A stretch of 6,823 bases of DNA from JBDHZU01 sp039812085 (GCA_039812085.1 JBDHZU010000106.1:1-6823); one strand, 5' to 3'; numbered from the stretch's first letter, positions 1 to 5,822 are shown. The notes: a model not told the origin generated them from the letters alone. Made by a program: numbers and translations.

Positions 1-90
1 AATGCGTAGCCCTTCTCGACGACCTTCGACGGCGTCGAGAATGTTCTGACCAACCAGAGTCCCGGCACTTGTCACCAGAATCGTTCGCAC
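1..90 (-). CDS. N-terminus of probable ATP-grasp (or Rossmann-fold) protein, partial
   Basis: Only the first 30 codons are in the window; the gene continues past the left edge. Read from a GTG at 90-88, the protein begins VRTILVTSAGTLVGQNILDA. A short hydrophobic beta strand (TILVTSAG) followed by a glycine-containing turn and helix (LVGQNILDAV) is the usual opening of ATP-grasp enzymes of the carbamoyl-phosphate-synthase-like group. NAD-dependent epimerases start similarly, so the family is not settled. An in-frame stop at 117-115 rules out a much longer N-terminus. The gene follows the amine oxidase on the same strand, with 37 bp between that stop codon and this start, so co-transcription is likely. 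There is no good Shine-Dalgarno sequence, only an AGG 3 nt from the start. A TANNNT box 7 nt upstream suggests a leaderless transcript of its own. If it is an ATP-grasp ligase, it might ligate an amine or amino acid, but nothing visible fixes a substrate. Confidence 0.6.
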   Translation of the reverse strand, partial: MRTILVTSAGTLVGQNILDAVEGRREGLRI

Positions 91-97
91 AAACCTG

Positions 98-103
98 ATG
101 GTA
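98..103 (-). promoter_or_regulatory. possible -10 box for the 1-90 gene (leaderless)
   Basis: On the minus strand TACCAT lies exactly 7 nt before the GTG at 90. TANNNT is the actinobacterial -10 consensus, and this spacing would place the transcription start on the GTG itself. I see no convincing -35 element. The box sits in the 37-bp gap behind the amine oxidase, so it would be an internal operon promoter. The identical geometry at the two divergent starts near 1486 and 1598 is the main support. Confidence 0.35.
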
Positions 104-127
104 GGACTGTTAAGTCAGCGCAAAGCC

Positions 128-1486
128 CTAATCCAATGACTCGAGCACTTCCTTCGCTGCCCGCTCGCCTGCTTCATTCGCACCTTCCATGTAGGCGCTC
201 CACTCATTGGCTGTCTCTGTGGCTGCCCATTTGATCGAGCCAATCGGCGGGGCCAAGGTTTGGCCGAAGTCGGTCCAGCCATGGGTATTGAAGTTGGCGT
301 TGTAGCAGCCGCGCGTGAACGGCCGTTCCGACCATTCCCCAGAAACGACAGATATCGGTTTGGCGGCCTTAGGACCAAAGTGCAGCGTCAATTCTTCGAC
401 GACCTTGGCGTGGAGTTCTTCCTTCGGCAGTCGCCCAAACTCACGCGCCTGAGGACCTTCCAGGAAGGCCAAGATGATGCCAGCGTCATTGCCGGGAACG
501 CAGGTGTCGTTTGACATACGTGCAGGTCCAACGCTGGAGATGAGCTGGCCGTTCAAGCCTTCTGCTCGCCAGAACGGTTCGTCGTACACCGCGAACACTT
601 TGACCGCATGAGCCTGCGGGATGCGCTGGGTCATCTGGTCACGCTTGCCAGATAGCGGCGGGTCATAGGTGATGCGTCCAGCCAACGTTGGCGCAATGGC
701 CACGATTACCTGCTTTGCCCGGTACTGCTGACCGCCACGAACCGTCACCGTCACCGAGTCTGGCGAATGTTCGATGGTCTGCACGAACGCTCCGAACACG
801 ATCCGGTCACGGCCAACCTTCTCGGCCAGCTTGTTTGGGATCTCGGAACTGCCGCCGGCAAATCGCTTGGTCTGTGCACCACCTTCACTCTCGGCATAGA
901 GTTCAGCGCCCACCCCGCAGGTGGCAATGTTGTAGAGCATCGTGAGCAAAGAAACCTCGGTCGTCGGAACAGCCAGGATGCCGACGATGCAGATCTCTAA
1001 CAGTTCCCGGGCAACGGGATCAAGTCCCTGCTCATCCAGCCACCAGCCAGCGGTGACGCGATCCCATTGCAACGCTTGTGGGGCATCCCATGGTCGATCA
1101 GCGGGAACGGTTTGAGCCATCGCATCAATCGCGGCAAGCGTCTGTTCCACCTGCTTCATTGCTGCTGCGTTTCGGGAATAGAACTCGTCTTCCCGAATGA
1201 CGTCTTCGGATAGAACCTGATACGAACTTTCGCCTTCTTCCCACTGTTCGTAGATGGGCACTGCGAGTTCTTCTGCCAACGCTTGCATCCGGTAGTGGGT
1301 ATCACCAATCCATTGGGCACCGAGTTCGAACGGGATGCCATCAATGACTTCGGTCAAAATGCGTCCACCAACTCGCTGGTCAGCTTCCAGGATCAGTGGT
1401 TCTTTGCCCGCCTTGATCAAGGTATGTGCCGCCATCAAACCCGACAGTCCGGCACCAACGATGATTACGTCTGCTTCGGTTGCCAC
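128..1486 (-). CDS. flavin monoamine oxidase (MAO/putrescine oxidase family)
   Basis: This 452-aa FAD-dependent amine oxidase oxidises a primary amine to an imine, which hydrolyses to an aldehyde, with O2 giving H2O2. The N-terminal FAD-binding motif is VGAGLSGL (residues 10-17), with E34 ready to bind the ribose and RVGGR at 38-42. K296 (AVKVFAVYDEPFW) matches the conserved flavin-N5 lysine of MAOs. The C-terminal part has RGCYNANF (392-399) and TETANEWSAYMEGANEAGERAAKE (423-446). C394 aligns with the cysteine that covalently holds FAD in MAO-A/B. Y395 and Y432 match the two tyrosines of the aromatic cage. There is no signal peptide or C-terminal membrane anchor, so it should be cytosolic. 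The start is the GTG at 1486 because a TAG stop directly precedes it. There is no Shine-Dalgarno sequence. It is divergent from gabT and the aldehyde dehydrogenase, which suggests polyamine or monoamine catabolism. The exact substrate cannot be read from the sequence. Confidence 0.93.
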   Translation of the reverse strand: MATEADVIIVGAGLSGLMAAHTLIKAGKEPLILEADQRVGGRILTEVIDGIPFELGAQWIGDTHYRMQALAEELAVPIYEQWEEGESSYQVLSEDVIREDEFYSRNAAAMKQVEQTLAAIDAMAQTVPADRPWDAPQALQWDRVTAGWWLDEQGLDPVARELLEICIVGILAVPTTEVSLLTMLYNIATCGVGAELYAESEGGAQTKRFAGGSSEIPNKLAEKVGRDRIVFGAFVQTIEHSPDSVTVTVRGGQQYRAKQVIVAIAPTLAGRITYDPPLSGKRDQMTQRIPQAHAVKVFAVYDEPFWRAEGLNGQLISSVGPARMSNDTCVPGNDAGIILAFLEGPQAREFGRLPKEELHAKVVEELTLHFGPKAAKPISVVSGEWSERPFTRGCYNANFNTHGWTDFGQTLAPPIGSIKWAATETANEWSAYMEGANEAGERAAKEVLESLD

Positions 1487-1493
1487 CTATGCC

Positions 1494-1499
1494 ACGTTA
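1494..1499 (-). promoter_or_regulatory. -10 box of amine oxidase promoter, leaderless
   Basis: TAACGT on the minus strand fits TANNNT and ends 7 nt before the GTG start at 1486. That predicts transcription starting at or beside the first base of the start codon. The absence of any Shine-Dalgarno sequence agrees with this. No good -35 hexamer is visible at 16-19 nt. Confidence 0.5.
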
Positions 1500-1566
1500 G
1501 CTACCAATCTGACGGGTTTCGCTGGTCGTGACCCCAACGACGTAGCGACGAGTCAGCAGCCGCCAT

Positions 1567-1580
1567 CACAGGCAACTGTG
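1567..1580. promoter_or_regulatory. inverted repeat, candidate operator for gabT operon
   Basis: CACAG-GCAA-CTGTG is a perfect inverted repeat with 5-bp arms and a 4-bp centre. It ends 4 bp upstream of the proposed gabT -10 box, covering the -35 to -15 zone where a repressor or activator would act. It lies in the 111-bp region between the divergent amine oxidase and gabT genes. No regulator gene is present in the window, and I do not recognise the site as a known regulator's motif. Confidence 0.35.
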
Positions 1581-1584
1581 CGCC

Positions 1585-1590
1585 TATCGT
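1585..1590 (+). promoter_or_regulatory. -10 box of gabT promoter, leaderless
   Basis: TATCGT fits TANNNT and ends 7 nt before the ATG at 1598, the same spacing as on the opposite strand for the amine oxidase. The bases between the box and the ATG (TGACGAC) contain no Shine-Dalgarno sequence. Transcription would start at the A of the ATG. Confidence 0.5.
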
Positions 1591-1597
1591 TGACGAC

Positions 1598-2968
1598 ATG
1601 ACATCGCCCGAGTCTGTCGAATCATCGTCAGCCCTGTCCCCCATCGAACAGTCACTGGATCTCGTGACCGAGGTTCCGGGGCCACGGTCGCAGGAACTCA
1701 TGGCTCGCCGAGCATCAGCCGTGTCTGGCGGAGTCGGGGCAACTCACCCACTATTCGTCACTCGCGGCGGCGGCGGAATCTTGGAAGATGTGGACGGAAA
1801 CCGGCTCATCGACCTGGGCTCTGGCATCGCCGTCACCACAGTGGGCAATAGCGCACCTGCCGTAGTGCAAAACGTTCAACAGCAGGTCGAACTACTGACG
1901 CACACCTGCTTCATGGTGACCGGTTATGAGCCTTACCTGCAGGTGTGCGAAAAGCTCAATGAACTCACTCCGGGCGGCCACGAGAAGAAGTCAGCCTTGT
2001 TCAACTCGGGTGCCGAAGCAGTCGAGAACGCCATCAAGATTGCCCGGCACTACACCGGTCGTTCCGCAGTCGTGGCGTTCGAGCATGGCTACCACGGACG
2101 AACCAATCTGACCGCGGGTCTGACCGGTAAAGCGATGCCATTCAAGAAAGGTTTTGGGCCGTTCGCTCCGGAGATCTACCGAGTCGCGAGTTCCTACCCA
2201 CTGCGCGATGGCGGTCGCGATGGCCACACGGCTGCCGCTGATGCAATCTCACGCATGCAGGTTGAGATCGGAGCCGATCAGATCGCAGCCATCATTATCG
2301 AACCCATCCAGGGCGAGGGCGGGTTCATCGTCCCTGCTGACGGGTTCTTGAACGATCTTGCACAGTTCGCCAAAGACAACGGCATCGTGTTCATCGCCGA
2401 CGAAGTCCAAAGCGGTTTTGCTCGTACCGGTACGTGGTTTGCCTCCGAACAGTTCGATCTGGTGCCTGACCTCATCACCACGGCAAAAGGGATCGCCGGC
2501 GGATTACCACTGGCCGGAGTAACAGGTCGAGCCGAGATCATGGACGCCGTTCACGTCGGTGGCCTTGGCGGAACCTACGGCGGAAACCCGGTTGCTTGTG
2601 CCGCAGCGTTGGGTTCCATCCAAACAATGGTTGAACAAGACCTTCGGCAACGAGCCGTCGAGCTAGGGGAACTCATGGTTTCTCAGCTACAAGAGTTGGC
2701 CGATCAAACAGATGTCATCGCAGAAGTCCGCGGGCGTGGAGCAATGGTGGCAGTCGAGATCGTCGAACCCGGAACACTGACGCCGGATCCCGCTCTGACC
2801 AAAGAGATCCTTACGCGAGCTCTGAGCGCCGGAGTCGTCGTGTTGTCAGCAGGTAGCTACGGCAATGTTTTGCGATTCCTCCCCCCGCTGGTCATCAGCG
2901 ACGACCTCCTACATGAGGGCTTGAACATCGTGACCGGGATCGTGACCGAATTGGCAGGTGCCCGATGA
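1598..2968 (+). CDS. gabT: 4-aminobutyrate aminotransferase (GABA transaminase)
   Basis: This 456-aa class III PLP-dependent aminotransferase transfers the amino group of GABA to 2-oxoglutarate, giving succinic semialdehyde and glutamate. Actinobacterial GabT hallmarks are present: GPRSQELMARR (28-38), IDLGSGIAVTTVGN (71-84), HTCFMVT (102-108) and LFNSGAEAVENAIKIAR (134-150), whose SGAE turn binds the PLP phosphate. E235 in IIIEPIQGEGG matches the residue that sets substrate preference in GabT. D268 (IADEVQSG) should contact the pyridine nitrogen, and K297 (TTAKGIAGG) is the Schiff-base lysine. T326 in GGTYGGNP should bind phosphate from the partner subunit. Length is normal for actinobacterial members. 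The start is ATG 1598, set by the TANNNT spacing. The 3' end overlaps the aldehyde dehydrogenase by 4 bp. Other omega-amino acids such as 5-aminovalerate or beta-alanine are possible substrates. The family call is very secure. Confidence 0.95.
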   Translation: MTSPESVESSSALSPIEQSLDLVTEVPGPRSQELMARRASAVSGGVGATHPLFVTRGGGGILEDVDGNRLIDLGSGIAVTTVGNSAPAVVQNVQQQVELLTHTCFMVTGYEPYLQVCEKLNELTPGGHEKKSALFNSGAEAVENAIKIARHYTGRSAVVAFEHGYHGRTNLTAGLTGKAMPFKKGFGPFAPEIYRVASSYPLRDGGRDGHTAAADAISRMQVEIGADQIAAIIIEPIQGEGGFIVPADGFLNDLAQFAKDNGIVFIADEVQSGFARTGTWFASEQFDLVPDLITTAKGIAGGLPLAGVTGRAEIMDAVHVGGLGGTYGGNPVACAAALGSIQTMVEQDLRQRAVELGELMVSQLQELADQTDVIAEVRGRGAMVAVEIVEPGTLTPDPALTKEILTRALSAGVVVLSAGSYGNVLRFLPPLVISDDLLHEGLNIVTGIVTELAGAR

Positions 2969-4422
2969 GTTCCTTCTCGGCGCGTGACTATCCCTACTTT
3001 GTGGCCGGTCGAGCAATCGACGGTCGAGGCGAGACCGAAACGATCACCAACCCGGATGACGATGCCGTCGCTGGGCACCACCGGGTGCCAACATCCGCTG
3101 AGGTTGAGCAGGCAGTCCAGGCGGCTGTCGACGTCCGGCATGAAGCCGCGCGCACCTCAGCTGCGGTTCGCGCAGAAGCCCTCATGCACGTGTCTGATGA
3201 ATTGACTGCACGACAATCTGAGGTCGCTGATCTCATCACTGCCGAATCTGGCAAACCACTGATGTGGTCACGAGCCGAAGTCAACCGAGGAATCTCGACA
3301 TTCCGATGGGCAGCAGAAGAAGCCCGTCGATGGTCAGGCCACACTCAACGACTCGACACCGACCCGGCTGCGACTGGTCGTTATGCCGTCGTGCGTCGGT
3401 TTCCCATCGGTCCGATCCTGGGGATCGCCCCGTTCAACTTTCCGCTCAATTTGGTCGCCCACAAAGTCGCGCCCGCAATCGCAGTTGGTGCCCCTATCGT
3501 CATAAAGCCCGCACCAGCCACGCCGCTGACCGCATTGCTGTTGGGCGAAATCTTGGCGGAAACGGATCTTCCTGAGGGGATGTGGTCAGTCCTGCCAGTC
3601 AGCAACGACACTTCGTCCGCCTTGGTGGATGACCCACGACTGCCCATCATTTCTTTCACTGGTTCCGAACGAGTGGGATTCGCTATCCAGCGCGCTGTGC
3701 CAGACAAGCACGTCACCCTGGAACTCGGTGGCAATGCCGCTGCAGTGGTCTTGGACGACTGGAGCAGTGACGAGGACCTGCAATGGGCAGCATCACGAAT
3801 CGCAACGTTTGCCAATTATCAGGCCGGGCAGTCCTGCATCTCTGTTCAACGTGTGCTGGTGGACGAATCAATCGCTGATCGACTCGAACCACTCATTATC
3901 GAACAGGTTGCCGCGCTACGGAACGGTTCACCGTGGGATGAGACAACCGTGGTGGGACCGGTCATCAACGAGGCCGCTGCTGAACGAATCGAACAATGGA
4001 TCGGTGAATCGGTTACTGATGGCGCGACGATTGCCACCGGCGGCCAACGGCAAGGATGCCGCGTGGAACCGACTGTCTTGACTGGGGTTCCGGCTGACTC
4101 AATCGTCAATACCGAAGAAGTGTTCGGACCCGTGCTCACGATTGGCCGTTTCAGCGGAGTCGATGAAGCCTATGAACTCGTGAACTCGTCCCGTTTCGGT
4201 TTACAAGCAGGCATCTTCACTCACGATGTGCAGCGCGCATTCCGGGCACAGGCAGAACTCGACGTGGGCGGAGTCATCATCGGCGATGTCCCTAGCTTCC
4301 GGGCCGATCAGATGCCATACGGCGGAGTAAAAAACTCCGGTGTGGGCAGGGAAGGACTGCGTTCGGCCATGGAGGACTTCACCATCGATCGCGTCCTGGT
4401 CTTCACCGGCGTCGACCTGTAG
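2965..4422 (+). CDS. NAD(P)-dependent aldehyde dehydrogenase
   Basis: This 485-aa cytosolic enzyme of the ALDH superfamily oxidises an aldehyde to its acid with NAD or NADP. The full catalytic set is visible: N158 in PFNFPLN, K181 in VIKPAP, the FTGS turn (231-234), the general base E253 in LELGGN, the nucleophile C291 in AGQSCIS, and the cofactor-ribose glutamate in EEVFGPV (384-390). The C-terminal MPYGGVKNSGVGREG (450-464) completes the family signature. Its ATG overlaps the gabT TGA as ATGA, so the two genes are translationally coupled in one operon. That context suggests aminobutyraldehyde or succinic semialdehyde as substrate. The motif around C291 is GQSCIS, not the GQTCVC of classical E. 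coli-type GabD, so I do not name it gabD. Length is typical and nothing looks broken. Confidence 0.93.
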   Translation: MSSFSARDYPYFVAGRAIDGRGETETITNPDDDAVAGHHRVPTSAEVEQAVQAAVDVRHEAARTSAAVRAEALMHVSDELTARQSEVADLITAESGKPLMWSRAEVNRGISTFRWAAEEARRWSGHTQRLDTDPAATGRYAVVRRFPIGPILGIAPFNFPLNLVAHKVAPAIAVGAPIVIKPAPATPLTALLLGEILAETDLPEGMWSVLPVSNDTSSALVDDPRLPIISFTGSERVGFAIQRAVPDKHVTLELGGNAAAVVLDDWSSDEDLQWAASRIATFANYQAGQSCISVQRVLVDESIADRLEPLIIEQVAALRNGSPWDETTVVGPVINEAAAERIEQWIGESVTDGATIATGGQRQGCRVEPTVLTGVPADSIVNTEEVFGPVLTIGRFSGVDEAYELVNSSRFGLQAGIFTHDVQRAFRAQAELDVGGVIIGDVPSFRADQMPYGGVKNSGVGREGLRSAMEDFTIDRVLVFTGVDL

Positions 4423-4427
4423 TCGAC
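4411..4427. other. short hairpin over the aldehyde dehydrogenase stop codon
   Basis: GTCGAC-CTGTA-GTCGAC forms a 6-bp stem with a 5-nt loop and includes the TAG at 4420-4422. The convergent gene at 4432 ends only 9 bp away. No T-run follows on either strand, so it is at most a U-less terminator or a 3'-end stabilising hairpin. It is the only terminator-like structure I found between the two convergent genes. Confidence 0.3.
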
Positions 4428-4431
4428 ATCC

Positions 4432-4923
4432 TTAGTCGAGGCGATCAGTACGAGCTGCCGAGAACAACGATTGCTCGATGTTCTTTGCCGCCCGAGCAGC
4501 TTCGGTCAAGTCCGCGACCGACGCCACAACTCGGAACACATCGCGTGATGCTGCCGGGTGGATGAGATCAGTCAGGCAGGAAATATCTAAGACCGCATCG
4601 ATCCCATCGCTATCCAGCACGGTGATGGTCAAGCCCAAGTAGTCCGAGACGAACTGACGTGGAAGCCGACCGTCGCCAAGTCCGGCCAAACCGCTGAATA
4701 GTTCTGCCAGCTCGGCGAACTCTCCCTCAACGGTGGGGCGACGCCGGTAAGTGACGATTCGATCGGGATCAATCAAAGTCACATCGACAGTGGGCAAGCA
4801 CGATAGGCAGCCGTCGTCGAGGCATTCGGTGAGCGGCGCAAGGATGAGTGACGTTCCCCCGTCGGCGACGACGGTGACAATGGAATCACCCACTTGACGT
4901 GGGTAAGGCAGCGCGGACGACAT
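4432..4923 (-). CDS. hypothetical protein with CxxxxCxxC cluster, 163 aa
   Basis: I do not recognise this protein. It begins MSSALPYPRQVGDSIVTVVA and seems to be a compact alpha/beta protein with no signal peptide and no clear membrane helix. The notable feature is a cysteine cluster, ECLDDGCLSCLP: C34, C39 and C42, with a fourth cysteine at C116 (LDISCLTD). Four cysteines in this pattern could bind zinc or an Fe-S cluster, or act in thiol redox, but this is inference. The C-terminal third (about 126-157) is alanine-rich and probably helical. A clear GGAGG at 4933-4929, 5 nt before the ATG at 4923, supports both the start and the gene's reality. It converges on the aldehyde dehydrogenase with 9 bp between stops and is divergent from superoxide dismutase, with which it may share control. 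Confidence 0.75.
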   Translation of the reverse strand: MSSALPYPRQVGDSIVTVVADGGTSLILAPLTECLDDGCLSCLPTVDVTLIDPDRIVTYRRRPTVEGEFAELAELFSGLAGLGDGRLPRQFVSDYLGLTITVLDSDGIDAVLDISCLTDLIHPAASRDVFRVVASVADLTEAARAAKNIEQSLFSAARTDRLD

Positions 4924-4928
4924 GGCGA

Positions 4929-4933
4929 CCTCC
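4929..4933 (-). promoter_or_regulatory. strong ribosome binding site for the 163-aa gene
   Basis: GGAGG on the minus strand, 5 nt before the ATG at 4923. It decides the start of an otherwise unrecognised protein. Confidence 0.7.
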
Positions 4934-4992
4934 GGTACGCACAGACATGACCACGGGGCTGGTTGATTGCCACGTGATCTGTAGGTGAAGGT

Positions 4993-5010
4993 GCGGTCGC
5001 CATTGACCGC
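4993..5010. promoter_or_regulatory. inverted repeat GCGGTC-N6-GACCGC, possible operator
   Basis: Perfect 6-bp arms with a 6-bp centre, in the non-coding region between the 163-aa gene and sod. It is 70 bp upstream of the 163-aa start and about 200 bp upstream of sod, so it may belong to the minus-strand promoter. The family of the binding protein is unknown. Confidence 0.3.
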
Positions 5011-5042
5011 TGATTTATCAATACGATGCCCAACGCGCGGCG

Positions 5043-5059
5043 ACTCAAACGGTTTGAGT
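5043..5059. promoter_or_regulatory. perfect 17-bp palindrome, candidate operator
   Basis: ACTCAAACGGTTTGAGT has two perfect 8-bp arms around a single central G. It lies in the 284-bp gap between divergent genes, 120 bp from the 163-aa start and 149 bp from the sod start. A palindrome this regular in non-coding DNA is most simply a binding site for a dimeric regulator. It has no T-run and a one-base centre, so it is not a terminator. I cannot match it to a known actinobacterial box. Confidence 0.5.
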
Positions 5060-5138
5060 GAGGGATTCCGACAGTTTCACTGGAACGGGTGATCAGCCAG
5101 CCCTCACATCCGATCGGTTCAGGGAGCACTGCCGTGGG

Positions 5139-5166
5139 TTGCGTATTCACACACAGGGTCTAAGGT
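5139..5166 (+). promoter_or_regulatory. possible sod promoter
   Basis: TTGCGT (5139-5144) and TAAGGT (5161-5166) are separated by 16 bp and fit a weak -35/-10 pair of housekeeping type. Transcription would start near 5173, leaving a leader of about 35 nt with the ribosome binding site in it. The -10 overlaps the first of two CTAAGG copies. Confidence 0.35.
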
Positions 5167-5178
5167 CACTACCTAAGG
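5160..5178 (+). repeat. CTAAGG direct repeat at the sod promoter
   Basis: CTAAGG occurs at 5160-5165 and 5173-5178, a 13-bp period. Between and overlapping them is AGGT-CACT-ACCT (5163-5174), a small perfect inverted repeat. The position over the proposed -10 and start site would suit a repressor. One half resembles the TTAGGT half-site of DtxR/IdeR boxes on the opposite strand, but the other half does not fit. Confidence 0.35.
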
Positions 5179-5194
5179 CGACACAATCACTTTT

Positions 5195-5200
5195 GGAAGG
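5195..5200 (+). promoter_or_regulatory. ribosome binding site fixing the sod start
   Basis: GGAAGG, 7 nt before the GTG at 5208. The open frame continues 50 codons further upstream to 5058, but the protein homology and this site place the real start at 5208. Confidence 0.7.
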
Positions 5201-5207
5201 ATCCCCC

Positions 5208-5822
5208 GTGGCTGAGTACTCACTGCCCGACCTGCCCTACGACTACGCCGCTCTTGAGCCGGCAATCGATGGACAGATCCTCGAACTGCATCATGACAAG
5301 CACCATGCGGCCTACGTGAAGGGCGCAAACGACACCCTGGAACAGATCGCTGAAGTCCGCGATCAAGAAGTCATTCCCCCGACCGGCCTGGTGGGCCTGG
5401 AAAAGACTCTGGCCTTCAACTTGTCTGGTCACATCCTGCACACCATGTTCTGGGACAACCTGTCTCCCGATGGTGGAGACCGCCCCGACGGTGAATTGGC
5501 TGCCGCGATCGAAAGCGATCTGGGCAGTTTTGAATCCTTCAAGAAGCAACTGACCACTGCAACCACTTCGGTCCAGGGCTCCGGGTGGGGCGTACTGGCA
5601 TGGGAGCCACTGGGTCAGAAGCTCATCATCACGCAGGTTTATGACCACCACGGCAACGTGGGCATGGGCAGCACCCCGATTCTGGTCTTCGACGCCTGGG
5701 AGCACGCGTACTACTTGCAGTACAAGAACGTGCGCCCGGACTACGTCAACAAACTGTGGGACATCGTGAACTGGGCTGACGTGCAGGCTCGCTTCGATGC
5801 CGCCCGAGGAGCCAACTCCTAA
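5208..5822 (+). CDS. sodA: superoxide dismutase, Mn/Fe family
   Basis: This 204-aa cytosolic enzyme converts superoxide to O2 and H2O2. From the GTG start it reads (M)AEYSLPDLPYDYAALEP, the normal N-terminus of actinobacterial SODs. Metal ligands are H28 (ELHHDKHH), H78 (ILHTMFW), D162 and H166 (FDAWEHAYY). H32 and Y36 are the second-shell residues of the substrate funnel. The Fe/Mn family signature DAWEHAYY is intact. Where E. coli MnSOD has Gln146, this protein has a histidine (H147, in VYDHHGN), as in mycobacterial SODs, so the metal cannot be called from sequence. There is no signal peptide. An upstream in-frame extension to 5058 runs through a palindrome and the promoter region and is not homologous. 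The TAA overlaps the TAG of the convergent channel gene (5819-5822). A strong terminator lies 67 bp downstream. Confidence 0.96.
   Translation: MAEYSLPDLPYDYAALEPAIDGQILELHHDKHHAAYVKGANDTLEQIAEVRDQEVIPPTGLVGLEKTLAFNLSGHILHTMFWDNLSPDGGDRPDGELAAAIESDLGSFESFKKQLTTATTSVQGSGWGVLAWEPLGQKLIITQVYDHHGNVGMGSTPILVFDAWEHAYYLQYKNVRPDYVNKLWDIVNWADVQARFDAARGANS

Noticed and set aside
3381..4139. Long open frames of about 97-150 codons on both strands inside the aldehyde dehydrogenase
   Set aside because: They lie wholly within a complete ALDH gene with all catalytic motifs, are low-complexity in composition, have no family resemblance and are typical shadow frames.
5160..5180. DtxR/IdeR box upstream of sod
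   Set aside because: On the minus strand only the TTAGGT half fits the 19-bp consensus. The second half does not match, so a named box is not justified.
5058..5207. A 50-codon N-terminal extension of superoxide dismutase
   Set aside because: Homology begins at (M)AEYSLPDLPYDY. A ribosome binding site lies before the GTG at 5208. The upstream frame crosses a palindrome and the likely promoter.
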